Positions 1-7,280 of a DNA stretch of 64,000 nucleotides are shown piece after piece. Each line of letters opens with the position of its first letter. Positions within the stretch are counted from its first letter, which is position 1. The stretch is from positions 496,001 to 560,000 of the forward strand of contig JADKBN010000029.1 in assembly GCA_016715065.1 (NCBI GenBank). The letters run 5' to 3'. The notes under the pieces were generated by a model, which did no database searches, had not been told where the DNA came from, and saw only the letters and a program-made list of their open reading frames with translations. Source of the stretch: Fibrobacterota bacterium. GTDB lineage: Bacteria; Fibrobacterota; Fibrobacteria; UBA5070. Made by a program: the position numbers and the translations under genes.

Positions 1-325
1 CGCCACCCAGTCCGCAGCAGAGGTCCGCCACCGACCGCACTCCGGCGCGGGCCATTCGATCGGATTTGAATCCGGCAACTTCGGGGCCGGAGGCCTGCTC
101 GGACAATTTCCGGGTGAACAGCATGGAAAGGGCGCGAGGCCCGAATTTACGTTGCGACTTGCGCCGCAAGGTCACCTGTTCCTGGATCAGGGTGCTTTGG
201 GCGGGCGAGGCGAGCTTGCGCAGGGCCTGCACGGAGCGCAGAGGGTCTTCCGGCCCTTCCAGGGTCCAACGGGCCAGAAGGCCGGAGCCCTCGCCGCGCA
301 GATAGTCCAGATCATCGAGGGTCAT
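1..325 (-). CDS. Class I SAM-dependent methyltransferase with THUMP-like N-terminus (partial)
   Basis: The gene reads leftward and runs off the left edge, so only about 108 N-terminal residues are present. The start is the ATG at 323-325. The N-terminal region matches the pattern of a family of bacterial methyltransferases that carry a helical domain before the SAM fold: LRKLASPAQ, then EQVTLRRKSQRKFG, then LFTRKLSEQA. The last visible residues, VADLCCGLGG, look like motif I of the SAM-binding Rossmann fold (usually DLGCGxGG), here with Cys in the second position. Such enzymes are thought to act on RNA, but the substrate of this one cannot be told. The catalytic half lies outside the window. 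The family call is from remembered motif pattern and is moderately secure; it could be another class I methyltransferase. Confidence 0.6.
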   Translation of the reverse strand, partial: MTLDDLDYLRGEGSGLLARWTLEGPEDPLRSVQALRKLASPAQSTLIQEQVTLRRKSQRKFGPRALSMLFTRKLSEQASGPEVAGFKSDRMARAGVRSVADLCCGLGG

Positions 326-364
326 GAATCGCAAGCCTCGCAGTGGGTTGCCAGGATTCGAAAC

Positions 365-540
365 CCGTTCGTCCTGAGGAGGCCCGAAGGGCCGTCTCGA
401 AGCGCAGTCCTGAGCCTGCCGAAGGGGGCGACGGGGTAGAAGGTGCGAAATTCAAATGCATTCCACCCTCTTCGGTTCTGGCCATGAGGCCGTCCACCCT
501 TCGAGACGCCTCCTTGCAGTCGGCTCCTCAGGATGAACGG
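365..540. repeat. Mosaic inverted repeat (REP-like) in intergenic region
   Basis: Two related elements lie in opposite orientation. The copy at 365-402 begins CCGTTCGTCCTGAGGAG and ends GTCTCGAAG. The copy at 498-540 begins CCTTCGAGACG and ends CTCCTCAGGATGAACGG, its reverse complement with one change; the inner parts differ. Between them, 406-424 (AGTCCTGAGCCTGCCGAAG) is a second, different short repeat type. Such modules recur in intergenic DNA of many uncultured bacteria. No gene is supported between 326 and 576. Confidence 0.6.
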
Positions 541-576
541 CAGACGGATAATGCCCACCATGGTCGTCCCACGCTC

Positions 577-921
577 TCAGTCGTTGGGATTGAAGTTCTG
601 GAGGCTGGTCATCATCAAGGCGATGAACACCATGAACCCGCCGGCGAACATCATCTGGCGCTTCAGGGGCAAGGTGCGCGGGGGCAGGTGGTGCACCTCG
701 GCGGTATCGCGAACCGCTCGAGTTGCCACGACGCCGGTGTCGATACCGGCCGCCTTCGATGCAACCGCCTTGGTCGCGACTGCCCTGGATGTATCCGGAA
801 CATCCACCTTGGCCTTGGTGGCCACGGCGCGGCCGGAGTCGGCTTTGGTGGGGACCAAGCCGATCTTGGCATCCGCTGGAGCGGTGACCAAGGCCAACGC
901 GAGGCCCAAGAGGGCGATCAC
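577..921 (-). CDS. Small secreted or membrane protein of unknown function
   Basis: A 114-residue protein starts at GTG (919-921), which overlaps the gatB stop codon by four bases, so it is probably translated by coupling to gatB. Residues 1-18 form a hydrophobic signal-like segment (ALLGLALALV) followed by an Ala-rich cleavage-like site. The middle is a low-complexity stretch rich in Val, Ala, Thr and Lys with repeated VATKA units (about residues 32-75). Near the C-terminus a second hydrophobic segment, about residues 90-107 (MFAGGFMVFIALMM), could span a membrane. I recognise no family. Position behind gatB does not suggest a role in amidation of tRNA; it may simply share the transcript. That it is real is supported by the coupled start and by clean coding character, but not by homology. 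Confidence 0.55.
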   Translation of the reverse strand: MIALLGLALALVTAPADAKIGLVPTKADSGRAVATKAKVDVPDTSRAVATKAVASKAAGIDTGVVATRAVRDTAEVHHLPPRTLPLKRQMMFAGGFMVFIALMMTSLQNFNPND

Positions 922-2363
922 CCGGCCAGCGCCTTCTTCAATAGCTCGTTGACCACGGCCGGATTGGCCTTGCCCTTGGTTTCCTTCATGACTTGACCCA
1001 CGAAAAACCCAAACAGCTTGTCCTTGCCGGCGCGGAAGCCTTCCAGCTCCTTGGGGTTGGCGGTCAGCACCGCGGCGATGGCCACGTCGATCGCGCCCGT
1101 GTCCGTGACCTGGCGCAGGCCTTTCTCGTCGATGATCTGGTCCGGGGTCTTGCCTGACTGGGCCATTTCGGAGAACAGGTCCTTGGCGATCTTGCCGTTG
1201 ATGGTCTTGTCCTCGATGCGCACCACCAAGGCGGCGATGTGTCCGGGGCCGAACGGCAGATCCTGGATGGACTTTCCCGTTTCTTTCAGCACGCGCAACA
1301 CGTCGCCCATGAACCAGTTGGAAGCCTGTTTGGGAGATGTCCCCGCCGCCAGGATTCCCTCGTACCAATCGGCCAGAGCCTTGTCGGCCGTGATCACGCG
1401 GGCGTCGTATTCCGGTAAACCCAGCACGTCCACGTAGCGGCGCGCGCGCGCCTCGGGAAGCTCGGGCATTTGCGAGCGGACGCATTCCACCATCGCCTCG
1501 CTCACCTGCAGCGGAACCAGGTCAGGCTCGGGGAAGTAGCGGTAGTCGTGGGCGTCTTCCTTGGAGCGCAGGCTGCGGGTGGTGCCGCGAGCCACGTCGT
1601 AGGCGCGGGTTTCCTGCACGATGTGCCCGCCGTTGTCGAGAATCTCCGCTTGGCGGATGATCTCGATCTGGATGGCCTTCTCGATGTTGGAAAACGAGTT
1701 CATGTTCTTGAGCTCGACGCGCGTTCCCAGCGGAGCGTTGTCGTCCTTGCGCAAGCTCACGTTGGCGTCGCAGCGGAAGTTGCCTTCTTCCATGTTGCCG
1801 TCGCACACGCCCAGGTATTCCACGATCTGCTTGAGTCGCTGCAGATACAGGATCGCTTCGGGAATGGAACGCATGTCGGGACCTGTCACCACTTCGCACA
1901 GCGGCGTGCCGCAGCGGTTGGCGTCGAACAGCGAATCCGGACCGCGGTCGTGGATCAGCTTGCCGGCGTCCTCTTCCATGTGGATGCGGACGATCTCGAT
2001 GTGGCGGTCCACCCCTTCGCCCACCAGGTGCATGTGGCCGCCCACGCAGATGGGACGGTCGTAGATGGGCATGCCGCCGGTCTGGGTGATCTGGTAACCC
2101 TTGGGGAGGTCCGGGTAGAAGTAGTTCTTGCGCGTGAACAGGGCGTTGGGGTCAATCCGGCAACCCAGCGCGAGCCCGAGGCGGATGGCGTACTCCACGG
2201 CCTGGGCATTGGGAACAGGTAGGGTGCCGGGCATGCCCAGACAGACCGGGCAGGTGTGCATGTTCGGCTCTTCGCCAAACGAACGTTCGCAGCCGCAAAA
2301 CAGCTTGGTGCGGGTGGAGAGCTGGGCGTGGACTTCGAGTCCGATGACAAGGGAGTAAGCCAT
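918..2363 (-). CDS. gatB: Aspartyl/glutamyl-tRNA amidotransferase subunit B
   Basis: This 481-residue protein is subunit B of the GatCAB complex, which converts Glu-tRNA(Gln) (and often Asp-tRNA(Asn)) to the amidated form in the cytoplasm. The start is ATG at 2361-2363, giving MAYSLVIGLEVHAQL, the usual family N-terminus; an upstream in-frame ATG would add 25 unlikely residues. Family landmarks are visible: CPVCLGMPGTLP near residue 50, the YFYPDLPKGYQITQ segment, and the C-terminal YqeY-like helical tail ending in ELLKKALAG. The length is normal. A TATCTTTC element (2369-2376, minus) lies only six bases before the ATG, which would make the message almost leaderless. gatA and gatC are not in the window, so the subunits are not encoded together here. 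Confidence 0.95.
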   Translation of the reverse strand: MAYSLVIGLEVHAQLSTRTKLFCGCERSFGEEPNMHTCPVCLGMPGTLPVPNAQAVEYAIRLGLALGCRIDPNALFTRKNYFYPDLPKGYQITQTGGMPIYDRPICVGGHMHLVGEGVDRHIEIVRIHMEEDAGKLIHDRGPDSLFDANRCGTPLCEVVTGPDMRSIPEAILYLQRLKQIVEYLGVCDGNMEEGNFRCDANVSLRKDDNAPLGTRVELKNMNSFSNIEKAIQIEIIRQAEILDNGGHIVQETRAYDVARGTTRSLRSKEDAHDYRYFPEPDLVPLQVSEAMVECVRSQMPELPEARARRYVDVLGLPEYDARVITADKALADWYEGILAAGTSPKQASNWFMGDVLRVLKETGKSIQDLPFGPGHIAALVVRIEDKTINGKIAKDLFSEMAQSGKTPDQIIDEKGLRQVTDTGAIDVAIAAVLTANPKELEGFRAGKDKLFGFFVGQVMKETKGKANPAVVNELLKKALAG

Positions 2364-2368
2364 CCGGG

Positions 2369-2376
2369 GAAAGATA
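2369..2376 (-). promoter_or_regulatory. Candidate -10 element of gatB (TATCTTTC)
   Basis: On the minus strand TATCTTTC fits the TAnnTTTG pattern with one mismatch and sits immediately before the gatB ATG, implying a very short or absent leader. It is inferred from sequence only. Confidence 0.3.
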
Positions 2377-2509
2377 GACGCCGGTGGCGAGTGTGGTGGG
2401 CGGTGGGGAGCCATTCTCATGGCATCAAGGATCATCAAGGATCATTTCCCTAACGGGCAGAAAATCAAGGCCAGGTTGAGTGCGAATTGAGAGGAAAGTC
2501 ACCGGGTAA

Positions 2510-2525
2510 ATTCACATAAATGAAT
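2510..2525. promoter_or_regulatory. HipB-type operator O1 (imperfect palindrome)
   Basis: ATTCACATAAATGAAT has the outer half-sites ATTCA and TGAAT. It aligns base for base with the perfect palindrome at 2572-2587 except at the ends and two central positions. The two centres are 62 bp apart, close to six helical turns, so two HipB dimers could bind the same face of the DNA around the promoter between them. Confidence 0.55.
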
Positions 2526-2526
2526 A

Positions 2527-2553
2527 TTTACCGTGGTCTTATGGTTGTATTCT
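2527..2553 (+). promoter_or_regulatory. Candidate hipBST promoter
   Basis: TTTACC (2527-2532) and TATTCT (2548-2553) are separated by 15 bp and lie between the two operator palindromes. The spacing is short for a sigma-70 promoter, so the exact boxes are uncertain. The location between two repressor sites is the main support. Confidence 0.35.
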
Positions 2554-2571
2554 AGGGTAACTCGGGGTAGT

Positions 2572-2587
2572 TTTCATTTAAATGAAA
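2572..2587. promoter_or_regulatory. HipB-type operator O2 (perfect 16-bp palindrome over the hipB start)
   Basis: TTTCATTTAAATGAAA is a perfect palindrome that includes the hipB ATG at 2582. A protein bound here would block transcription from the upstream promoter and its mRNA copy would cover the start codon. Autorepression by antitoxin is the known behaviour of HipB proteins. Confidence 0.6.
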
Positions 2588-2815
2588 CTCTCGCCGACAT
2601 CTTTCTCCACGACTCTTCGAGAGCGACGCAAGACTCTGGGGTTGAGCCAGACGGATCTTGCCCAGTTGGCAGGGGTGAGTCTCCATACGCTGATCAACAT
2701 CGAAACCGGAAAGGGAAATCCCACACTTCAAGTCATGTCCAAAATGCTGGAAGTCCTGGGGTTGGAGCTTCAGGTACAAGTGCGGTCCCTTGAATCGCAG
2801 AGCATGCAGTCATGA
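2582..2815 (+). CDS. hipB: HipB-like antitoxin, XRE-family DNA-binding protein
   Basis: A 77-residue protein that is almost entirely one helix-turn-helix of the XRE/Cro type: residues about 9-65 read LRERRKTLGLSQTDLAQLAGVSLHTLINIETGKGNPTL in outline, with the recognition helix near VSLHTLINIE. It starts at ATG 2582 inside a perfect 16-bp palindrome, which suggests it represses its own operon. Its stop overlaps the next start by four bases (ATGA at 2812-2815). Together with the next two genes it makes the order hipB-hipS-hipT, as in the HipBST toxin-antitoxin operon of enteropathogenic E. coli. In that system HipB binds DNA and the toxin, while the small HipS protein does the neutralising; whether that split of labour holds here is inference. 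Confidence 0.85.
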   Translation: MKLSPTSFSTTLRERRKTLGLSQTDLAQLAGVSLHTLINIETGKGNPTLQVMSKMLEVLGLELQVQVRSLESQSMQS

Positions 2816-3144
2816 ACCGCCGCGCCCAGGTGTGGTTGCATGACCGCTGTACAGGGATCCTCGAAGAGAATGCCGACGGATTTCGGTTCACCTACCTCCA
2901 AAGCCATGTCATGGATGCGCGTCGGCCGATCAGCGCGAGTCTGCCGGTCCGATCGCAGCCGTACGAATCCCCGCGACTGTTTCCCTTCTTCGAGGGGATG
3001 CTCGCCGAGGGCTCGCTTCGCGTGCTCCAAACACGGCAGGCCAAGCTTTCCGAGGACGATAGTTTTGGTCTGCTGTTGGCGACTTGCGCTGAAGATGCTC
3101 CAGGGGCTGTCACCATCCGCCAGATCCCCGAGGGGGCGACTTGA
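2812..3144 (+). CDS. hipS: HipS-like protein (HipA N-subdomain 1 as a separate protein)
   Basis: A 110-residue protein that resembles the N-terminal subdomain of HipA kinases, here on its own gene: residues about 4-35 (QVWLHDRCTGILEENADGFRF) and the PLFEG-like segment LFPFFEGMLAEGSLR at about 61-75 are typical. In canonical HipA this segment is fused to the kinase. In HipBST systems it is the separate HipS, which acts as the antitoxin. It starts by ATGA overlap with hipB and its own stop overlaps the TTG start of hipT (TTGA at 3141-3144), so the three proteins are translationally coupled and probably made in fixed ratio. The length fits known HipS proteins. A simple frameshift of a fused hipA is less likely because both junctions are clean coupled starts. 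Confidence 0.8.
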   Translation: MNRRAQVWLHDRCTGILEENADGFRFTYLQSHVMDARRPISASLPVRSQPYESPRLFPFFEGMLAEGSLRVLQTRQAKLSEDDSFGLLLATCAEDAPGAVTIRQIPEGAT

Positions 3145-4127
3145 GCTGGATATGCCGTTCCAGTCTGGATCCCATCCAGGAGGAGGGGTACTCGCCCAAG
3201 GCGCGTCGTGCGCTTTCCGCAGGCAAGGGCGCGATTCCCTTCCGGCTACCCTTCACCCGTGCGCAATTGAATCTGGCCCGGGCCAGCGAAATGCCGCGGA
3301 TGTCCATTTCCGGCGTCCAAGACAAGGTTCAGCTTCGCCTGGTCCGGGGAAAGTTGAGCATCGTCGGGGCGGGGGGGGATTTCCTGCTCAAACCGGTTCC
3401 TTCGTCGCCCCTCCATTGGGCAGAATTTGTCCCCGCCAACGAACACTTGTGCATGCAGATCGCGGGGCGGGTTTTCCGGATCGAAACACCTCCCAACGCG
3501 TTGGTACTGTTGGCCGACGACGAACCTGCATACCTGGTGCGCCGTTACGACCGCAACTCCGATCAGGCGGATGGACGTCTCCATCAGGAAGACCTGGGCC
3601 AGGTGATGGGACGCTCCCTTGAAGACAAAAACTGGAAATACCACGGCTCCTACGAGGAGATGGCCGCGGGGATCCGCATCAGCTGTCCGGCCCATGGCGT
3701 CGCGTTGGAGCGGCTCTGGCAGAGGATCGTTTTCTGTTTCGCCATCGGCAACGGCGATGCCCACTGGAAGAATTTTTCCGTCCTGGAAGATCCGATGGGT
3801 GGCTACCGGCTTGCACCGGCCTACGATCTGGTCTCGACTTCCTTGCACTTCCCCCATGAATCTCCTCTGGCGCTGGACTTGTTCCGCGATGGCGAACTCA
3901 CCGCATCCTTCGAAGCGCTCGGACACTGGTGCGGGAAAGATTTTCTCGAGCTGGCCCGTCGCTGGAATCTGATTGACTCCCGTAGCCTCGGATGGTTGCG
4001 AAAGCTTTGTTCAAGTGGGTCTGATGTAGAGGGCTTGGTACGTCGCAGTTTCCTTCCCGGCCAAATCCAAGATCGTTTTCTCGAGGTGTGGACCGATCGT
4101 GTCCGTGCCTTGGCGCAGCAATCCTGA
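3141..4127 (+). CDS. hipT: HipT-like serine/threonine kinase toxin
   Basis: A 328-residue HipA-family kinase that lacks the N-terminal subdomain. The Gly-rich loop carries S55-I56-S57 in MSISGVQDK; an SIS motif with two phosphorylatable serines is the hallmark of HipT, unlike the single serine of E. coli K-12 HipA. Other kinase landmarks are the ATP-binding Lys in FLLKP (K84), the catalytic loop GNGDAHWKN (D206, K210, N211) and the metal-binding Asp in APAYDL (D229). Known relatives phosphorylate aminoacyl-tRNA synthetases (GltX for HipA, TrpS for HipT) and so stop translation; the target here is not shown. The start is TTG at 3141, overlapping the hipS stop; no better start exists upstream. 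Intact key residues suggest an active toxin. Confidence 0.85.
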   Translation: MSWICRSSLDPIQEEGYSPKARRALSAGKGAIPFRLPFTRAQLNLARASEMPRMSISGVQDKVQLRLVRGKLSIVGAGGDFLLKPVPSSPLHWAEFVPANEHLCMQIAGRVFRIETPPNALVLLADDEPAYLVRRYDRNSDQADGRLHQEDLGQVMGRSLEDKNWKYHGSYEEMAAGIRISCPAHGVALERLWQRIVFCFAIGNGDAHWKNFSVLEDPMGGYRLAPAYDLVSTSLHFPHESPLALDLFRDGELTASFEALGHWCGKDFLELARRWNLIDSRSLGWLRKLCSSGSDVEGLVRRSFLPGQIQDRFLEVWTDRVRALAQQS

Positions 4128-4173
4128 GCCGGTGGTGCTGGCCACCATCCAGGTAGGTCGCTACCTTGTTCCC

Positions 4174-4731
4174 ATGCGCCGAGCCTGGCCATTGGCCGCC
4201 CTGCTGATCGTTTCCTGTGCGCCTTCGCTTTCGCCTACCGTGCGAGGCAATGCGCCACCCGTGCCTCCGGTGCGGGTGGCGGTGTTTCCGTTTCTGGACC
4301 AGCGCGAGTCCCGCGATGGCGAGCTGTCCGACGATGCCGCCCTGGTGGTGCGCGAGGCGGTGATCCATGAACTCGCGCTGCGGGGTTGCCCGATGGCTTC
4401 GCAAGGCAAGTTGGATTCGCTGGTCGCCCAAAGCGGTTCGGCTGGTGATTTTGCCTGGGGGGAAGTGTCGCGGGTGGGACAAAAAGTGGGAGCGGACCTG
4501 AGCCTGGTGGGCCGCATCCACAAATACCGGCGCGGTTCGCGCTTGGGGCCCAGCACCGTGGTGGCGGTCCGATTGGACCTTGTGGATCCCAATGGCCGCA
4601 CCGCCTGGACCCTCAAGCACCAGGAAACGGCGGCGCAAGAAGATCCCGCCGTGCTTGCCCGCGACGTGGCCCTGAAAATGGCCGACACCATGGTGGCCTC
4701 GTGGGGTGGGTGTCCGGAGAAGCCTTTTTAG
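4174..4731 (+). CDS. Outer-membrane-type lipoprotein, CsgG/GNA1162-like
   Basis: A 185-residue lipoprotein. The start at ATG 4174 gives a short signal peptide with the lipobox LIVSC (lipidated Cys at about residue 15). The body starts with PVRVAVFPFLDQRES, then alternating strands and helices and QKVGADLSLVGRIHKYRRGS, a pattern seen in CsgG, GNA1162 and related lipoproteins whose alpha/beta domain resembles the anticodon-binding fold. These families act in the periplasm or outer membrane, sometimes in secretion or stress responses. The family assignment rests on this general pattern and is weak. The next gene, 52 bases downstream on the same strand, encodes a probable outer-membrane barrel protein, so the two may work together at the cell surface. 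Confidence 0.65.
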   Translation: MRRAWPLAALLIVSCAPSLSPTVRGNAPPVPPVRVAVFPFLDQRESRDGELSDDAALVVREAVIHELALRGCPMASQGKLDSLVAQSGSAGDFAWGEVSRVGQKVGADLSLVGRIHKYRRGSRLGPSTVVAVRLDLVDPNGRTAWTLKHQETAAQEDPAVLARDVALKMADTMVASWGGCPEKPF

Positions 4732-4783
4732 GTTTGCTCGGAGTCTGCCCCGATTGAAAAACCCTTCTCCGAGGTCATCGTCC

Positions 4784-5950
4784 ATGCGACCCACCACATT
4801 CCCGTGCCTTGCACTGCTGTTGTCCTTGGGTGGGCTGACCCACGCCCAAAAGGGCTACATCCTCTCCTATCTGATGCCCCCCGGTGGCGAAGGGGCCGCT
4901 TCGGTCGCGTTGGGGGTGGCCATTCCTGGCGGACCTTCCTCCATGGCGGTCAATCCCGCCTTGCTCGCCTGGGAAGGGGCGCGGACTTCGTCCATGGTCC
5001 AGTACTCGTGGTCGTACATGGATCTGGAGCCCGATAGGCACCTGCCGAATTATTCGCAGGAGGTCCGGTCCTTCGGGATCCGCTTTCCTTTCAAGTCGGG
5101 AACCGACCTGGCTCTGGGCTACACATGGAATCAACTGGAAATGGGATCGGATACCTTCTGGCTCGACAGGAATCGAGGCGAAATTCGCAAAAAGGAAGAA
5201 ACCGTCCATCACTTCGTGCTTTCCGGGCGTTGGGGAGGGGTCGCATCGGCGGGAGTCGGCTACAAATCCGCGGATTCCCGCTTGCGCGGCACCATGCTCG
5301 ACGATTCCGGAAATCCGATCCGAAGCACGGCCAGCGCCGAAAGTTGGGACCTGGGCATGATGGTGGCTCCTCGTTGGCGGATTCCGTCGACCTCGCTTCG
5401 GGCAGGACCCTCGCTGGGAGTATCGTTTATCAATGTGGACCCGGACCAAATGGTGAATTTCGGGGATACCATCGACTACGCGATCGCTCATCTGCGGCGG
5501 TGGGGGACCGGGGTGACTGTATTCTCTCCGGATCTGTTTTCCGTGGACCTGTTTTTGGAGGACGAAGCCGATGTGGGTCCCTCCTATCCCCAGGCGACCG
5601 TGCGCTACCAGGGTTGGAGCCTGGACGTGCTGGGATTGCTCAAGGTGTCGTCGGCCGACTTGACAGATCCCGACCAATCCCGCCGCGAAACCCACGAATC
5701 CTACCAGGCCACCTTCGACCTCAAGCAGATCTGGCGTCTGCGCGGTCGATTGGAATCCGGCGACTGGACCAGTCTTCCCTCGGACCGGGCCAAGGACTAC
5801 CCTCTGCCCACCTTCGACATCTTGGGAGCCAAGGTGAGCCCCAACCTCCGGCTCACCTACACGCGCAAGAATGTTCGCGGTTGGGACTACCGAGGCGCGT
5901 CCTCGGCCAACGACGCCCAGGAACGAATCGGCTGGGCGATCTGCCTGTAA
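4784..5950 (+). CDS. Outer-membrane beta-barrel protein, PorV/UPF0164-like
   Basis: A 388-residue exported protein. The start at ATG 4784 gives a typical signal peptide (CLALLLSLGGLTHAQ, cleavage near residue 20). The mature N-terminus has the GAASVALGVA and SSMAVNPALLAWE pattern seen in PorV/PorQ and FadL-like barrels of the FCB group, where an N-terminal segment with NPA precedes antiparallel strands. The rest alternates polar and hydrophobic residues with many short strands (for example LALGYTWNQLEMGS), and it ends in a C-terminal aromatic/hydrophobic strand (IGWAICL). PorV belongs to the type IX secretion system; similarity here is only general, so a transport or surface role is inferred. 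It probably shares a transcript with the lipoprotein before it. Confidence 0.65.
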   Translation: MRPTTFPCLALLLSLGGLTHAQKGYILSYLMPPGGEGAASVALGVAIPGGPSSMAVNPALLAWEGARTSSMVQYSWSYMDLEPDRHLPNYSQEVRSFGIRFPFKSGTDLALGYTWNQLEMGSDTFWLDRNRGEIRKKEETVHHFVLSGRWGGVASAGVGYKSADSRLRGTMLDDSGNPIRSTASAESWDLGMMVAPRWRIPSTSLRAGPSLGVSFINVDPDQMVNFGDTIDYAIAHLRRWGTGVTVFSPDLFSVDLFLEDEADVGPSYPQATVRYQGWSLDVLGLLKVSSADLTDPDQSRRETHESYQATFDLKQIWRLRGRLESGDWTSLPSDRAKDYPLPTFDILGAKVSPNLRLTYTRKNVRGWDYRGASSANDAQERIGWAICL

Positions 5951-5976
5951 CCGGGTGATCGGATAGCGGCAAAGCT

Positions 5977-6025
5977 GTGGTAATTGAGAGTTGCATTGAC
6001 AATTACCACGGATTTTGGGTATTTT
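5977..6025 (+). promoter_or_regulatory. Promoter with overlapping 10-bp inverted repeat before DUF4143 ATPase
   Basis: GTGGTAATTG (5977-5986) and CAATTACCAC (6000-6009) form a perfect inverted repeat with a 13-bp spacer. The right arm overlaps a consensus -35 box, TTGACA (5996-6001), which is followed after 18 bp by TATTTT (6020-6025). A regulator bound to the repeat would block RNA polymerase. The predicted transcript start, about 6032, coincides with the GTG start of the gene. Confidence 0.6.
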
Positions 6026-6032
6026 CCCGGGT

Positions 6033-7187
6033 GTGAAAGCTCGAAGTGCGTCTCAGACGTTGGAAGAGCTGGGGAAGTTCTTCCCGATTGTCGCCTTGAC
6101 GGGTCCCCGTCAGGTGGGCAAGACCACGTTGGCGCGGCTCCAGTTTCCAGAGAAGCCTTATGTCTCCTTGGAAAACCCCGATCTGCGGGAGCAGGCGCAG
6201 ACCGATCCCCGTGGATTCCTCGCGCGTTACACGGATGGGGCGATTCTGGACGAAATCCAACGCGTGCCGGAACTGTTCTCCTATCTGCAGCAGATCGTCG
6301 ATGAAAACCGGACTCCAGGAAGGTTCGTGCTGACGGGCTCGCATCAGTTCGGGCTGCGCAGCAAGATCTCCCAATCGCTGGCGGGACGCGTCGGCCTGGT
6401 CCATTTGTTGCCGTTCTCGACTTCGGAATGGCACGGGGCGGACCTGCCAAATCTTGACGACCTGTTGTTCCGCGGACTTTTTCCGCCTGTTCTGGATAGG
6501 GAAATTCCTCCACATGTCTGGTTTCCCCAGTACGTCGCGACCTATGTGGAGCGGGACGTGCGCGAGATCCTCTCCATCAAGGATCTGGGAGCCTTCTCCC
6601 GCTTTGTGCGCCTGTGCGCCGCGCGCTCGGGACAGCTGTTGAACTTGTCCTCGCTGGCGGCCGATTGCGGCATCACGCACAACACCGCGAAGTCCTGGAT
6701 CGACGTGCTGGAAGCATCGTACCTGATCGTGCAGTTGCGACCCTGGCACGAGAACTTCGGAAAGCGATTGATCAAGACGCCAAAGATCTACCTGACCGAC
6801 ACGGGTCTTCTGTGCTGGATGTTGCGCATCGAATCCGCTGAGCATTTGGCGACCCATGCGCAACGCGGGGCGATCTTCGAAAACTGGGTGGTGATGGAAT
6901 CACTCAAACGTGCGCGCAATCGTGGAGCGGAACCCAACCTCTACTTCTGGCGCGACCAGGCAGGCCACGAGATCGACCTCCTCAAGGTCGAGGGAGACCA
7001 TCTCCACGCCATCGAGATCAAATCGGGCGCCACCGTGCCCAAGGATGCCTTCAAGGGATTGGCGTACTTCCAGGAATTGTCAGGTGATCGCCTGTCCAGC
7101 AGGACGCTGATCCACGGCGGTGACGGATCGTACAAACAATCGGGCATCGATGTCCGATCCTGGAAGGACGAGGCGGCCAGGGGTTGA
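6033..7187 (+). CDS. AAA ATPase with C-terminal DUF4143 nuclease-like domain
   Basis: A 384-residue protein with an N-terminal P-loop (GPRQVGKTT, residues 24-32) and Walker B region ILDEIQRVPELF, then a winged-helix-like section, then DUF4143, whose PD-(D/E)xK-like core is seen as HEIDLL followed by AIEIKSG. The family is common as single genes in bacteria and archaea; its role is not firmly known. I chose the GTG at 6033 over the TTG at 6015 because the predicted transcript starts at about 6032, after the TTG. That makes the gene leaderless. A second member lies at 36157 with the same promoter style. Convergent with pyrE; the two ends are separated by a strong palindrome. Confidence 0.85.
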   Translation: MKARSASQTLEELGKFFPIVALTGPRQVGKTTLARLQFPEKPYVSLENPDLREQAQTDPRGFLARYTDGAILDEIQRVPELFSYLQQIVDENRTPGRFVLTGSHQFGLRSKISQSLAGRVGLVHLLPFSTSEWHGADLPNLDDLLFRGLFPPVLDREIPPHVWFPQYVATYVERDVREILSIKDLGAFSRFVRLCAARSGQLLNLSSLAADCGITHNTAKSWIDVLEASYLIVQLRPWHENFGKRLIKTPKIYLTDTGLLCWMLRIESAEHLATHAQRGAIFENWVVMESLKRARNRGAEPNLYFWRDQAGHEIDLLKVEGDHLHAIEIKSGATVPKDAFKGLAYFQELSGDRLSSRTLIHGGDGSYKQSGIDVRSWKDEAARG

Positions 7188-7231
7188 AATCCCCGAGGAG
7201 GCTTCCAGGCCTCAGGACACTTTTCTCCAAT

Positions 7232-7259
7232 GTGGGGTCGTATGACCATACGACCCCAC
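7232..7259. repeat. Perfect 13-bp inverted repeat with 2-bp centre
   Basis: GTGGGGTCGTATG (7232-7244) is mirrored exactly by CATACGACCCCAC (7247-7259). It sits between the convergent ends of the DUF4143 ATPase gene and pyrE, the usual place for a bidirectional terminator, but there is no T-run on either side. It could also be a protein-binding site or a REP-type element. Confidence 0.55.
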
Positions 7260-7280
7260 TGAGGATAGACGACCTCCGAT

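Noticed and set aside
345..366. tRNA-like 3' end (GGTTTCGAATCC on the minus strand)
   Set aside because: The T-loop-like string is present, but its flanks do not pair as a T-stem and no acceptor or anticodon arm can be built.
2812..4127. A single hipA broken by a frameshift
   Set aside because: Both junctions are clean overlapping start-stop signals, and the SIS motif and lengths match separate HipS and HipT.
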